A stretch of DNA of 12,424 bases from an uncultured Planctomycetaceae bacterium (GTDB lineage Bacteria; Planctomycetota; Planctomycetia; Planctomycetales; Planctomycetaceae), in assembly GCA_903823545.1 (NCBI GenBank), contig CAIJTL010001297.1, forward strand, positions 1 through 12,424. The letters run 5' to 3'. A program made the position numbers and the translations under genes. A model generated the notes under the pieces. It was not told the origin of the DNA. It made no database searches and worked only from the letters and a program-made list of their open reading frames with translations. Shown piece by piece: positions 1-8,900 of this stretch (position 1 is the stretch's first letter; each line of letters begins with the position of its first letter).

Positions 1-453
1 ATCGAGCAACACGTCCGCGACTAGCCGCTCTTCTTGAAGACGATCGCGCAGACCTTTTGCGAGCTGATACTCGAAAAGCTCGGTCCGATTGGCCGTTTGA
101 ATGGCAATCCAAGCTCGATGGTCGCCAAGCTTCGGGCGATTACTGGTCAACGAAGCCGTGCAACCGATGCCGATTATCTTGTCGACTTCTCCGCCAAGTT
201 GTCGGCCTTTCTGAAATGCGACGGTCGCCATTGCCAATGCAGTGTCGCGAGCACAAAAGTTTTCCGGCTTTCGACCAAGCCATCGTGTGAGTGCGGTCGA
301 GGCATAGGGCACGCTCGCTTCGAGCAAAAACGACGAGGCACCTGGAACCGTCAGTAGATCCGAGATCGCTAAACTCCCGCCCCCCGTGACGACAATCACC
401 GCTTGCCGACCGCTGTGATGGATGGCGGAAATGACTTCCGATTTGTTAAGCAT
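1..453 (-). CDS. CinA C-terminal-like (nicotinamide-nucleotide amidase family-related) protein, 3' end beyond window
   Basis: The minus-strand frame is open from an ATG at 453 to the window edge, giving 151 codons with no stop, so the C-terminus is missing. The protein begins MLNKSEVISAIHHSG. It then shows a glycine-rich turn (TGGGS, about residue 23), VPGASSFLLEASVPY (about 36-50), a WLG, an ARDTALAMA helix and a later IGIGCTASL followed by RPKLGDHRAWIAI. This order matches the CinA C-terminal domain: the TGG loop, VPGsS, the Y..K/LLG region, the MA helix, then G-AGP and a KPxGxVxIA strand. In true amidases the first motif is AESCTGG and the later one GIAGP; here both are altered (VVTGGGS, GIGCTASL). 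The NMN-amidase reaction is therefore not assured. The start lies 42 bp from the divergent yacG start, so the two may share a control region. Confident of the fold family, unsure of the activity. Confidence 0.7.
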   Translation of the reverse strand, partial: MLNKSEVISAIHHSGRQAVIVVTGGGSLAISDLLTVPGASSFLLEASVPYASTALTRWLGRKPENFCARDTALAMATVAFQKGRQLGGEVDKIIGIGCTASLTSNRPKLGDHRAWIAIQTANRTELFEYQLAKGLRDRLQEERLVADVLLD

Positions 454-495
454 GTTTCTGATCTTCAATCTTCAGCACTCGAATGACAACACATC

Positions 496-738
496 ATGAT
501 TAAACCACCGCAATGCCCGATTTGTGAACGACCGCTCGTGGGAGAAGCCGCTCGCGAAGGAAGTTCATTTCCCTTTTGCAGCGAACGTTGTCGGCGAGTC
601 GATTTCTTTCGCTGGTGCGATGGCAAATATGCGATCGTCGAACCGCTCGATCCAGGCCGCATGGCCGCAGAGCTTGAAGAACGCCGAGCGGAGTTAGTCG
701 GAGCCGAAGAAGCGGATGAGACGGATGACGGGTTGTGA
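496..738 (+). CDS. yacG: YacG-type zinc-binding protein (DNA gyrase inhibitor family)
   Basis: This is an 80-residue protein with the YacG zinc knuckle: C7-P-I-C10 and F-C28-S-E-R-C32, that is CX2C-X17-CX3C. The conserved RRVDF..W follows the second pair, and an acidic tail ends the protein, as in Escherichia coli YacG (65 residues). In that family the four cysteines bind one zinc, and the E. coli protein binds GyrB and inhibits gyrase. Whether that holds here is inferred from family membership only. The ATG at 496 places the first cysteine pair at the usual distance from the N-terminus. I see no strong Shine-Dalgarno sequence upstream. The gene is divergent from the CinA-like gene and stands alone; the next 550 bases carry only repeats. 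The C-terminal third (EELEERRAELVGAEEADE-like composition) is strongly acidic, which is normal for the family. Confidence 0.9.
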   Translation: MIKPPQCPICERPLVGEAAREGSSFPFCSERCRRVDFFRWCDGKYAIVEPLDPGRMAAELEERRAELVGAEEADETDDGL

Positions 739-833
739 GAGGTCGGGCCAATCGGCGGAAGAGGTGTTTGGGGATCGTTAATTCTTTTTTGGTTCTCCAC
801 CTTCCGGATTGGAACAGGTCGCTCACGAAGAGG

Positions 834-917
834 TTTCACGCAGAGACGCAGGGACCGCAGAACATGAAGGGCCCAGAAGGCCGGTCTTCTCCGCGAACTC
901 TGTGCCTCTGCGTGAAA
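834..917. repeat. Inverted repeat with CACGCAGAG-type arms
   Basis: TTTCACGCAGAG at 834-845 is matched exactly by its reverse complement CTCTGCGTGAAA at 906-917, with 60 bases between. Each arm continues in the GACGCAGGGACCGCAGA style of period-like GCAG steps. Sequences of this type are familiar from intergenic regions of several bacterial phyla. I do not know a mechanism for their spread. Confidence 0.75.
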
Positions 918-956
918 AGTTTGCCTTTCAACACACTTGGCGGAGAGCCCTTTTTT

Positions 957-1003
957 GAAACGCTGAGTGCGCCGAGGGAACACACGCAGAGGACGCAGAG
1001 AGC
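957..1003. repeat. Further copy of the CACGCAGAG-type intergenic repeat
   Basis: The stretch contains AACGCTGAGTGCGCCGAGG, then CACACGCAGAGGACGCAGAG. It shares the ACGCAGAG core with the arms at 834-845 and 906-917, in the same direction as the left arm, but it has diverged and has no clear partner arm downstream. Confidence 0.55.
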
Positions 1004-1090
1004 TTGTGAAAGAACTGGTCGCGGAACTCTCAAGAGATCATTTTACGGTCTGAGGTGCAGAGCGTGCGACCAAACAATGAAGAAGGAGGA

Positions 1091-1230
1091 AATTGGTCGT
1101 TGGTCGTTGGTCATTGGTCATTGGTCATTGAAAAGGGGAGTGAGGCAAGCCGCTGTGAGCAACCTCAGATTACTTTCCAAACTTCCCCCAAATGACCATT
1201 GACCAACGATCAATAACCAACGACCAATTG
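1091..1230. repeat. Inverted array of TTGGTCR heptamers
   Basis: From 1093 the sequence reads TTGGTCG twice and TTGGTCA three times, then TTG, in perfect 7-base register. The reverse complement of 1191-1230 reads in the same register TTGGTCG, TTGGTTA, TTGATCG, TTGGTCA, ATGGTCA, a decayed five-unit array of the opposite direction. Inside the arms, GGGGA (1135-1139) pairs with TCCCC (1184-1188), and TGAGG (1141-1145) pairs with CCTCA (1163-1167). The whole block could therefore fold as a nested cruciform or RNA hairpin. It lies between two convergent genes. Confidence 0.8.
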
Positions 1231-1288
1231 TTCCACCATTCCCGCCCCATTCGCCTCACAACGCCACGAACGGGCACGAGTGCGCGTC

Positions 1289-2452
1289 CTACTTCGTCGG
1301 CTTTCCGACAGTCGTCTCTTTGAGTGAGTCTTTCAGCGTCGTGATGAGGACCAGCGGGCGGCCCGCTTCGTCGGTCGCGATGCGGCGACCGAGTTTGTGA
1401 TTGAACGTGATCTGCTTCAGCAGCAATCCCCACGTTGTTTTGCGAGCGGGGACGTTGACCTTTAACTCGCTCACGTCGATCTCTTGTTGGTCAATCGGGA
1501 AGTAGTCGAGCAGGATGGGGACTTCGGACGCGGTCGATGCGGCGGTCAGAACTTCGGTGAGTGGGACGTCGTTTAACTCGACGGGAACCATCTTGAACAA
1601 TGCGGGAGCAATCTGTCCCTGCGGACGATTCGGGTCGAGTGGCCAGCCGATCGGCCAAAGCTCGGAATCATCTTCACGCGGGAAGATCGACAGTTCGATC
1701 GAGCCTTCGGGCGTGCGGAGCGGTTTGAACGCCAGTCCGAATTCCGACAAGACCACGGCCAGTCCTGTGCCCACGCTGAGTCCCTTCACGCTTTGTCGCA
1801 GTGTCTGGTTGGAATCAATCGCCGCGATCGCTCGCTTTCCTTCGGGAGTCAGTCGAACCGGATGTCTCGACGGCAGCGGCAACTTGCTGAGCGCCGCATC
1901 GAACCTCAAGCCGATCGTCTCCGCTTCAACCGCCGGGCTGAGTCCTTGAATCAGCGTTTTGAATTGCGACTCATCCAGCCCGAACATCGGCTTTCCCTGC
2001 GGCGCTCCCTGAGCACCGTAAGCCTTCAGTTCGCGAACCCATTCCGCCAATTGTTGTGCTTGAGCCAACGTGAAGCTGCGATCTTCGCACACGATCTTGC
2101 CGTTGCGATCCAACAGTGCGACGACGGTCACTCGACGGAGCCGTCCCAGCTTTTGTTCTTTCACGTGCGGCTTGTCGGTGCTCACGCCTTGTCGCGATTG
2201 AAATGTGACATTGAGCTTCTGAAGTTGCTGTCCCCACTGCTGAGCATGTTCCGCCGCCGCACCGGCTCCGGTCAGCAATTCGAGAATGACTTCCGTTTCC
2301 GGAGCCTTTGCAAACGAATCCTCCGGCACACGCGCCGTCCTGACTGGCTTACGCAACGGCGGTTCCGCCGCCAACAAACCTGGTGCAGAGGCCAGCACGC
2401 CACAACCAGAAGCCACAGCAGCGGCCAACAGTGTTCGTCGATTAAATCGCAT
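1289..2452 (-). CDS. Exported protein of unknown function with possible STN/secretin-like C-terminal domain
   Basis: The ATG at 2452 gives 387 residues; the frame extends upstream to a TTG at 2497, but the signal peptide begins at the ATG. The N-terminus, MRFNRRTLLAAAVASGCG to LLAA (about 1-29), is a signal peptide. Its twin arginine followed by TLL resembles a Tat signal, with cleavage likely after LLAA. Residues 45-130 are a mixed alpha/beta region containing VTVVALLDRNGKIVCEDRSF, which reads like paired beta-strands. Residues 288-387 show the pattern VELNDVPLTEVLTAAS, then ILLDY, DVSELKVNV, TTWGLLLKQI and LVLITT. That is the beta-alpha-beta-beta-alpha-beta order of STN or secretin short domains; this is a fold-level inference only. 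I do not recognise the family as a whole. It lies downstream of the giant gene on the same strand, but a terminator and a 202-bp repeat element separate them, so independent transcription is more likely. A weak GAGAG precedes the ATG. Confidence 0.8.
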   Translation of the reverse strand: MRFNRRTLLAAAVASGCGVLASAPGLLAAEPPLRKPVRTARVPEDSFAKAPETEVILELLTGAGAAAEHAQQWGQQLQKLNVTFQSRQGVSTDKPHVKEQKLGRLRRVTVVALLDRNGKIVCEDRSFTLAQAQQLAEWVRELKAYGAQGAPQGKPMFGLDESQFKTLIQGLSPAVEAETIGLRFDAALSKLPLPSRHPVRLTPEGKRAIAAIDSNQTLRQSVKGLSVGTGLAVVLSEFGLAFKPLRTPEGSIELSIFPREDDSELWPIGWPLDPNRPQGQIAPALFKMVPVELNDVPLTEVLTAASTASEVPILLDYFPIDQQEIDVSELKVNVPARKTTWGLLLKQITFNHKLGRRIATDEAGRPLVLITTLKDSLKETTVGKPTK

Positions 2453-2494
2453 GAGAGTGGCTCTCTGAAAAAGTGAGGTGCGGCAGTCGGTGTT

Positions 2495-2696
2495 CAACCC
2501 GGAGGGTTGCCAGCAATTAGCCGGGGGTTGAGCACCGCGATACCCCCGGTTAAGAATTTTTCCGATCCATGGAATCCCAGCGGGATGCTAGCCAATCCGA
2601 CTGCGACCCCGTTGGGGTCGAAACACTGAATCATCCTCGTTCCGGGGGCGTCGCTTCGCTCAGCCCCCGGCTAATGGCTACCAAGCCTCCGGCTTG
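2495..2696. repeat. 202-bp composite palindromic element with 33-bp terminal inverted repeats
   Basis: Bases 2495-2527 match the reverse complement of 2664-2696 at 28 of 33 positions. Each end carries a small hairpin: CAACCC GGA GGGTTG at 2495-2509 and CAAGCC TCC GGCTTG at 2682-2696. Inside are two larger hairpins, each with an 8-bp CCGGGGG-type stem and a 13-base loop: 2521-2549, whose stem extends to 2517-2553 with one G-T pair, and 2642-2670. Two more mini-hairpins have three-base loops: ATCCC AGC GGGAT at 2574-2586 and CGACCCC GTT GGGGTCG at 2604-2620. No transposase and no obvious target duplication are present. It resembles REP/MITE-like intergenic elements of the kind abundant in planctomycete genomes. 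Confidence 0.85.
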
Positions 2697-2814
2697 ATGC
2701 CTTATCGTTGCTTGTTCGTTTGATATTGTCTGCTGTTTTCGATTCATCGACTCAGTCTCATCGGATCAGCAATGGTCCATCGGAAGACTATGCGATACAC
2801 CGACCGCCTTATCT

Positions 2815-2868
2815 AAAAATGGCCGACGGCACGTCGTTTCCCCCCCAGGAAACGACGTGCCGATCGGC
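2815..2868 (-). terminator. Intrinsic terminator of the giant surface-protein gene
   Basis: A long hairpin lies 43 bases past the stop codon of the minus-strand gene. CGGCACGTCGTTTCC (2827-2841) pairs perfectly with GGAAACGACGTGCCG (2848-2862) across a six-base loop. After a one-base bulge the stem extends by GCCGA (2822-2826) with TCGGC (2864-2868). Read on the minus strand, the stem is followed by CATTTTTAGAT, giving a run of five T. This fits a rho-independent terminator, although the stem is longer than most. Confidence 0.75.
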
Positions 2869-2910
2869 GCTAGGCCCCCCGGCCTCATGATCAGTCACTC
2901 GATCCATCGC

Positions 2911-5900
2911 CTATCGGAACCGGAAGTCCCGGAAGCTATCAAACGTCGTTGGAGGAGGTGCTAGTGGCGTGAGTGGCGTGAAGAAGTTGAGCACACCGGT
3001 CACGTTCTGATCTGGTAGCTGTCCCCACTCAAACGGTAGCTCGGTCGTTTGAGTTGCATTTGCCGCGAGCGAGATCCGCTCTTGGAAGCTGTCGGCTCGC
3101 GTTCGGAAGTTGTTGGTGTCAACACCGGCGCCTCCCGCAACTTTCGCTCCATTAACTCGAAGCGTTGATGCACCAGTGCCAGCCTGAACTCCGGTGATAA
3201 CAAACAGATTTCCGTCACGAGGTGCCGCTGCCAAACCGGAAGCGACCTGGAGTGTTTGCGTACTTGTCACTTGCAGTGTTGGCGAGAAAACAGGGCCTTC
3301 ACCAGCACCTGGATTTGCCGCAACATTGTCAACAGCGACACCGCCCTGGACATGGAACTTATTGGGATTGGTCAACGCTCCTGCGAGGTTTCCAACCTGA
3401 CCGTTCGTTAATGCCCAGTTATTCGTCAGAGTTGTTTGTTGGTTAATGACGGGTTCTGGTGTCGTGATGTTTGGATCATCTAGGAAGTTGATCCTTGCAC
3501 CAACATTAAGACTGTTTGTAGGAAATAGTGCTTGTGTCTGGGCCGAATTCAGCGGAGCGGCATTGACGTTTTGGCGAGGATCAACAGAAAAGAAAACAGC
3601 ATCGAAAATCGTTCTTTGCGACAACTGAATTTGGAACGCATCACCCAAAGACGGCGCTGTCGCGAGTGGGTTATTCAATGAAATGGAGGTTGGCAACCCA
3701 AGTGTGAGGGACAGAGCGGACGTTCCTGAATATTGATTGATTGGGCCTGCATCGATGCCGTTTGTGAATTCAAGGGTCTGACCAACGTAAATCTGAGCTC
3801 GGTCATCCAGGAAGCTGTTATTTGGGTCGAGCAAATCGCTAACAAAGAATGTGCTACGAGTAGGAGCCCCGTTATTCGGTCCACCATTAATTGAACTTCC
3901 TTGAACTCCGACAACACGACCGTATATCTCGGTCACTCCACCGGGAAGCTGAACAACGCCAGATGCCCGTTGAGCGTTAGTGCGTGTTGCACCGTTGTAG
4001 CTAGCCCCGAAATTCGTGACATCGAGTGAGTCACCCGTATTGTTTTGGAAGATCATATCCAACCGTGATATTGCGGGCTGTGTTCCTCCAGTGGGGGTCG
4101 AAGTAAATGATTCGATGTAGACATCAGAGCCAAGATTGCCCTCAAAAGTATTATTTGTAACTTTGGCAACCACTCCTCCCGGTTGAGAGATATCAAACGG
4201 CGTTGTCAGAGAATCCCCAATTGCGAAATCTGCACTTACCGGATTCACCGACGCTGAGTCAGCAGTACCAACTCTAATGACCAGACCTGAGCCGGTCAGA
4301 GTGCCTTGAGCTGCTGCTGAAAGAGCTTGTCCGTTCTTGATAATGGTGTTGTTTTCAACTTCCAACGCAAGTCTCGGAACTGCGTCAATACTTCCAGATG
4401 CGTCCATGCCGTGAGTGGAGATCAAGGCAGAGCTAGCTGGCAAGAAGGGGGCTAATCCACTTTGAACCTCAGAGAGCGAGGACGTGTTAACCACGTAAAT
4501 GCCCTCTTGGCCGTTCGAGGCGACTTTGTTGTCGATAAGCCGGACGGTTGTGTCGTTTGGAGAGAATTGGTTCGTAACAGAAGCGCTAGAGTTGGCATTC
4601 GTATCTACGGTTTGCGGCGTTCGCCTACCACCTTGGTTAAGGATGTCGACACCCCGACCGAGGTTCGATTCGATTGTATTCTCGCGAACTGTAACACTCA
4701 TGGACTCGCTGCCGGGATGCAGTGGTGCGTCGTGACTTGCTGCTGGATTATTGGCATGTCGAATTTCAAGCCCATCACCCAAATTCCCCTGGATAATATT
4801 TCGGTTGATGTTCACAACCATTGGAGATGCAGTCTGGGGTTGCGGCGCGCTTTCGGGGGCGGTTGTCTGCGCGACTACTATGCCCAAGACCTTGTCTCGC
4901 ATTACCGACTGAATGTCGATGCCGTTGTTATTGTCGTCTTCGAGTGTGTCTCCGGATGCGAGCTGTTGATTAACCAGAGGATTAGCCGCATTCTGTCCGT
5001 TGTTGGTGATCGTGTTGCTGTCGATTGTCAGCGTGCCGCCGCCGTTGAATTCGATGCCGTCGAGGCCGTTGCGGTCGATCAGGTTGCCGTTAATAGACAG
5101 TTCGCTGTGTTGGATGCCGGGAATCGCTTCCGTGAAGATGTTGGTGGTCGTCGCGTTGAGCTGCGCGCCATAGCCACGGTTGTTCGTGATCCGGTTGGCA
5201 AGCCACGTCCCTCCAATTTGGCGGAGGTCAGTCGGATCGTTGAAAATCTCGTTGGTGATGATGCCGTTCATCTGCGTCAACGTGCCGCGGGTGCCGTTCG
5301 CGTCAATCACGTTGTGAGTGAGGTCCACGTTGAGGCGAGCATCTCCTTGGACGTTAAGGCTGACGCCGTTCAACGCGTTGGTGCTGATGTTGTTCTGTTG
5401 GATATCAAAGGTCGTCAGGCTGCTGCCACCGTCGAAGGCGGAGATGTTGATGCCGTTCCCACCGATGCCACTTCCCAGCGAGTTGCCGTTGTTGAAGAAG
5501 TCGTTGCCGAAGATCGACACACCTTGAACGATGGAGTTGTCGCGTCGGTTGAAGTTGATACCGTCACCGCCGTTGTTGGCAACTGTATTACCGCCGATCA
5601 TCAGGTTGGTGAGGCTGGTTTCCTTCGTGATGTCGAAGTTGATGCCGTGGCTGAAGTTGCCCAGCGTCGTATTGATCGTGGTCGCCGTGTTACCGATCAC
5701 ATTGTTGATGATCAGCGAATCGAAGATCGAACCATTCGCGGTGGCGAGTGAATTCACTCCGCGAGTGGCGATGTAGATTCCTTCGCCAGCGAACGGTGTG
5801 TTGGCAGCATCAAGGATCCCGTTGCCGTTAACGTCTTCGGCGAGGTCGAGGAATCCATTTCCGTTGGCGTCTTCCGTTGCGTCCAAGGTGCCATCGCCAT

Positions 5901-8900
5901 CAAGGTCTTCAGACGGGTCGAGCACACCGTTGCCGTTGAGGTCTTCGCCAAGGTCGTTTCGCGTGCCGTTGATCAGGTTGTTTTCGATGAAGAACCGACC
6001 GGTGGCTGCGTTCTGAGCGATGAGGGAGATGCCCGCTCCGGCGTTGTTGAGGAACGTGTTGCGGTCGGTTGCGTTCGGGCCGCCGATGGAGATATCGAAC
6101 GTGCCGTTGGTGGCGGTCATGCTCAAACCGGGACCGGCAGCGAGGTTCGTGGCACTGCCGGTGACTGTGTTACCGAGGAACTGACCGGTCAGCACGCTGT
6201 CGGTGATGTCGATGACGATGCCGCCGGTGCCGTTGACCGTGTTGTCGATCGTCAGGCCAGAGATGGTTCCCAAGTTGAAGAGGCCGCTGGTTCCTGTGAC
6301 GAAGATGCCGTTACCGGCGTTGTTCGTCAGCAGGTTACCAACATCGAGCCGACCGTTGCCGTTCGTATCTTCGCTGAGGTCCAAGAGGCCGTTGCCGTTC
6401 GTGTCTTCATTCGTATCCAAGAGGCCGTTGCCGTTGGTGTCTTCGGACAGATCCAAGCGGCCGTTGTTGTTGAGGTCTTCGGTCTTCCCAGCGAAGCCAA
6501 GGTCCAACAGGCCGTTGCCGTTGACGTCTTCGCCCGCGTCGAGGATGCCGTTCAGGTTGATATCTTCGGTCACACCCAAGTTCAGCACACCGCCGTTGCT
6601 GGCTCCCAACTGAATTCCATTGCGGCCGGAAGCACTGATGACGTTGTTCGTGAATTGATTCACGTTGATTGTGCCGAAATCGGCGGACGTGACGAAACCG
6701 TTCTGAGTGCTGCCGCTGATCCGGTTGTTCGTGACGCGAGTTGTCACCGTGCCGTTGTTAAGAGTGCTCAGCGAGATGCCATTTGTGTTGTTGGCAAGTG
6801 AATTGCCGTCGATCTCAAGAATGTTGACCGTACCGCTATTCGCATTGAGCGAGATACCGGGTCCGAAGTTGTCGCTGATCGAGTTATTGACGATCGAACC
6901 GGTCACGCTGGCAGTCGTTGCGTTGAGCGTATTCACGTTCACGCCGCCGCCGCTGATGACTCCCGTGTTCGAGGTCACACCGTTGTTCAACACGATGTTG
7001 TTCTGGATCGACAGATTGTTGATTTGCGCGTCTTCGGTCGCCGTGACGACGATACCGCCACCTTGTTGGAAGCGAATATCGTTGCCGACGATCGTCGGAT
7101 TGTTGAGCACTGACGTGCCGGATGCTCGCATTTCGATCCCGGGACCAGTGACCAGATTGGTGACAACACCGATCGGCGCATTCGGGATGAACTGAGCCGC
7201 GAGCGGGTTTCCGGGGACCGCTTGGAAGGTTCCCGACAACGCATGGCCGCTGGAGAAGGTCGCGTTGACCGTCGAGCCGATGAAGTCGCTTCCTATGAGT
7301 CGCTCGATGACTGGAGGAGTCGGGAAGCTATCTACGTCGATGTTAAACGCAAACGCTTGTGGTCGATCCTCACCCGGGTCGAGCACGCCGTTGCCGTTCC
7401 TATCTTCTCCCTGATCCAGTTTGCCGTTGAACGAGCCGAAGGTGCTGTATTGCAACGCGAGTGCTTGAGCTTGATCGGCGACCGGATAGATCAAATTGGT
7501 CGTACCTGCGACCCCTGTCGAAGTGGTGTTGGTATTCACCGAAGTCAAACCAGTGGCGGTGACAGTTGCTTGGCTGACCGTGAAGTCTTGAGCGTCGGTA
7601 TCACCGGTGAGTGTGTTGAACGCCAAGCCGGCTGGAGCCAAATCCCAATTCAAGTTATTGAGGTTGATCCCACGTTGTGACGTGTTCGTGAACGAAAACG
7701 GCAAGCCGGTCGTGTCACCGTCGAGCGTCGCTCCATTGATCTGGAAGAGCAGACTGCCGTTGCCGTTGCCAACAACGTTGTTGAATGTCGAGATATTGCC
7801 GGTGGCCGTACCGCTCAGATCGACGAGCAATCCGCCCGCTTGGTTGGCGATGAAGAAGTTGCCGTCTGCTGGGTCAGCGAGATCGAGTGTGCCATTTCCG
7901 TTGACGTCTTCACCCGGATCGAGCACCCCGTTGAAGTTGACATCTTCAGTGCTGAGGAAGCCGATATGGGCATTGATGATGCCGCTATCGCCTGTGATCG
8001 CCAGACCGCGTCCCGCATTGCCGCTCGTTCGGTCGTTCGGATCACCGATCAGGTTCTGAGTGACAATGAGGTTGATGTTTCCATTGTTCGTCCCGTTCAC
8101 CGCGATGCCGTCGCCGTTGCTATTGGTCACCCGGTTGTTGTGGATCACGTAGCCGCCATCCAACTGGCCGTTGTTGTTCCGGTCCTCGCCAGCATCCAGG
8201 ATGCCGTTGCGGTTCGTGTCTTCGCCGACAGTCGCGGCGTCCAATGTGCCGGTGTTCGAGAGGAGCTTCAGTCCGCTCCCTTTCGTCAGCAGGCTATCGC
8301 CATTGAGGTCTTCGCCCGGATCGAGAATGCCATTGTTGTTCCGGTCTTCACCACGGTTACCGTTGAGCGTGTTGCCGATGACCGACGCATGAACGATGCC
8401 ACGATTCGCCGCCGCGTCCAACACCACGCCATCGCCGTTGTTGTTGACAGTGTTTCCGACAACCCGTGCGTTGATCTCCGCTCGATTGCGAGCAGTCACG
8501 CGGATGCCCGCTCCGTCGTTGCCGGAGATCGAGTTCGGTGAAGTTGACAGCACAACCGTTGGTGTGCCGGTAATGTTGGTCGGTGTTGTATAGGCATTGA
8601 TCGAAAGATCGAGCAGCCCCGCACCGTTCGTGTTGGGAATCGAATTGGTCACTCGGAAGCCGTCGTTCGAAACGCCCGCCAAGCCGGTCATCGTGTTGGA
8701 CTGGAACAAGCCGATGCCGTTCGCATTCGTCAACGCAACACCGTCGCGGTAGTTGAGGAACGAATTGTGATGAATGTTGAAGTTGGTGATACCGCTGCCA
8801 ACGATACCGTTGGAATTCGGGATCGATGAGTTCTTTGTTGCGCCATCAAACGTGATGCCGGCCACTTCCGTGTTGTTGCCAGCCAGCGTGACGAGATTGC

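Larger units (their letters stand above)
739..1288. other. Intergenic region between convergent genes, rich in repeats
   Basis: These 550 bases lie between the end of yacG and the end of the minus-strand exported-protein gene. I find no convincing coding sequence. It holds three repeat blocks, listed separately: an inverted pair of CACGCAGAG-type sequences, a third copy of the same type, and an inverted array of TTGGTCR heptamers. No canonical hairpin plus T-tract terminator is visible for yacG. The heptamer cruciform could act as a barrier for both convergent transcripts, but that is inference. Confidence 0.7.
2453..2910. other. Intergenic region with composite palindromic element and terminator
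   Basis: These 458 bases separate two minus-strand genes. They hold the 202-bp inverted-repeat element at 2495-2696 and the terminator at 2815-2868, both listed separately. Between them, 2697-2814 shows no coding or structural signal I can support. A promoter for the exported-protein gene should lie in or just before the repeat element, but I see no clear -35/-10 pair. Confidence 0.65.

Noticed and set aside
34..357. Plus-strand frames at the left edge
   Set aside because: They are antisense to the CinA-like gene, which has family motifs in order along its whole visible length.
735..1202. A 155-codon plus-strand frame following yacG
   Set aside because: It is read through the CACGCAGAG and TTGGTCR repeats; its WSLVIGHWSL-type text is translated repeat, not a protein.
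1793..2476. A 227-codon plus-strand frame
   Set aside because: It is antisense to the exported-protein gene, has biased R/Q/S composition and no recognisable feature.
2453..2497. TTG start 15 codons upstream for the exported-protein gene
   Set aside because: The extension enters the palindromic element and precedes a normal signal peptide; the ATG at 2452 fits better.
2495..2696. The composite element as an insertion sequence
   Set aside because: It is 202 bp, contains no transposase coding sequence, and I see no target-site duplication; a non-autonomous or structural repeat is the most that can be said.
4462..5751. A 429-codon plus-strand open frame opposite the giant gene
   Set aside because: It is antisense to clear beta-helix coding sequence, has no signal or domain, and consists of V/D/A-rich text that is the expected mirror of N/G/T-rich codons. 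Many such antisense frames exist along the same gene.
6359..6466. 36-bp repeats as a CRISPR array
   Set aside because: The units are adjacent with no unique spacers, differ from each other, and each encodes one 12-residue loop in a long open frame.
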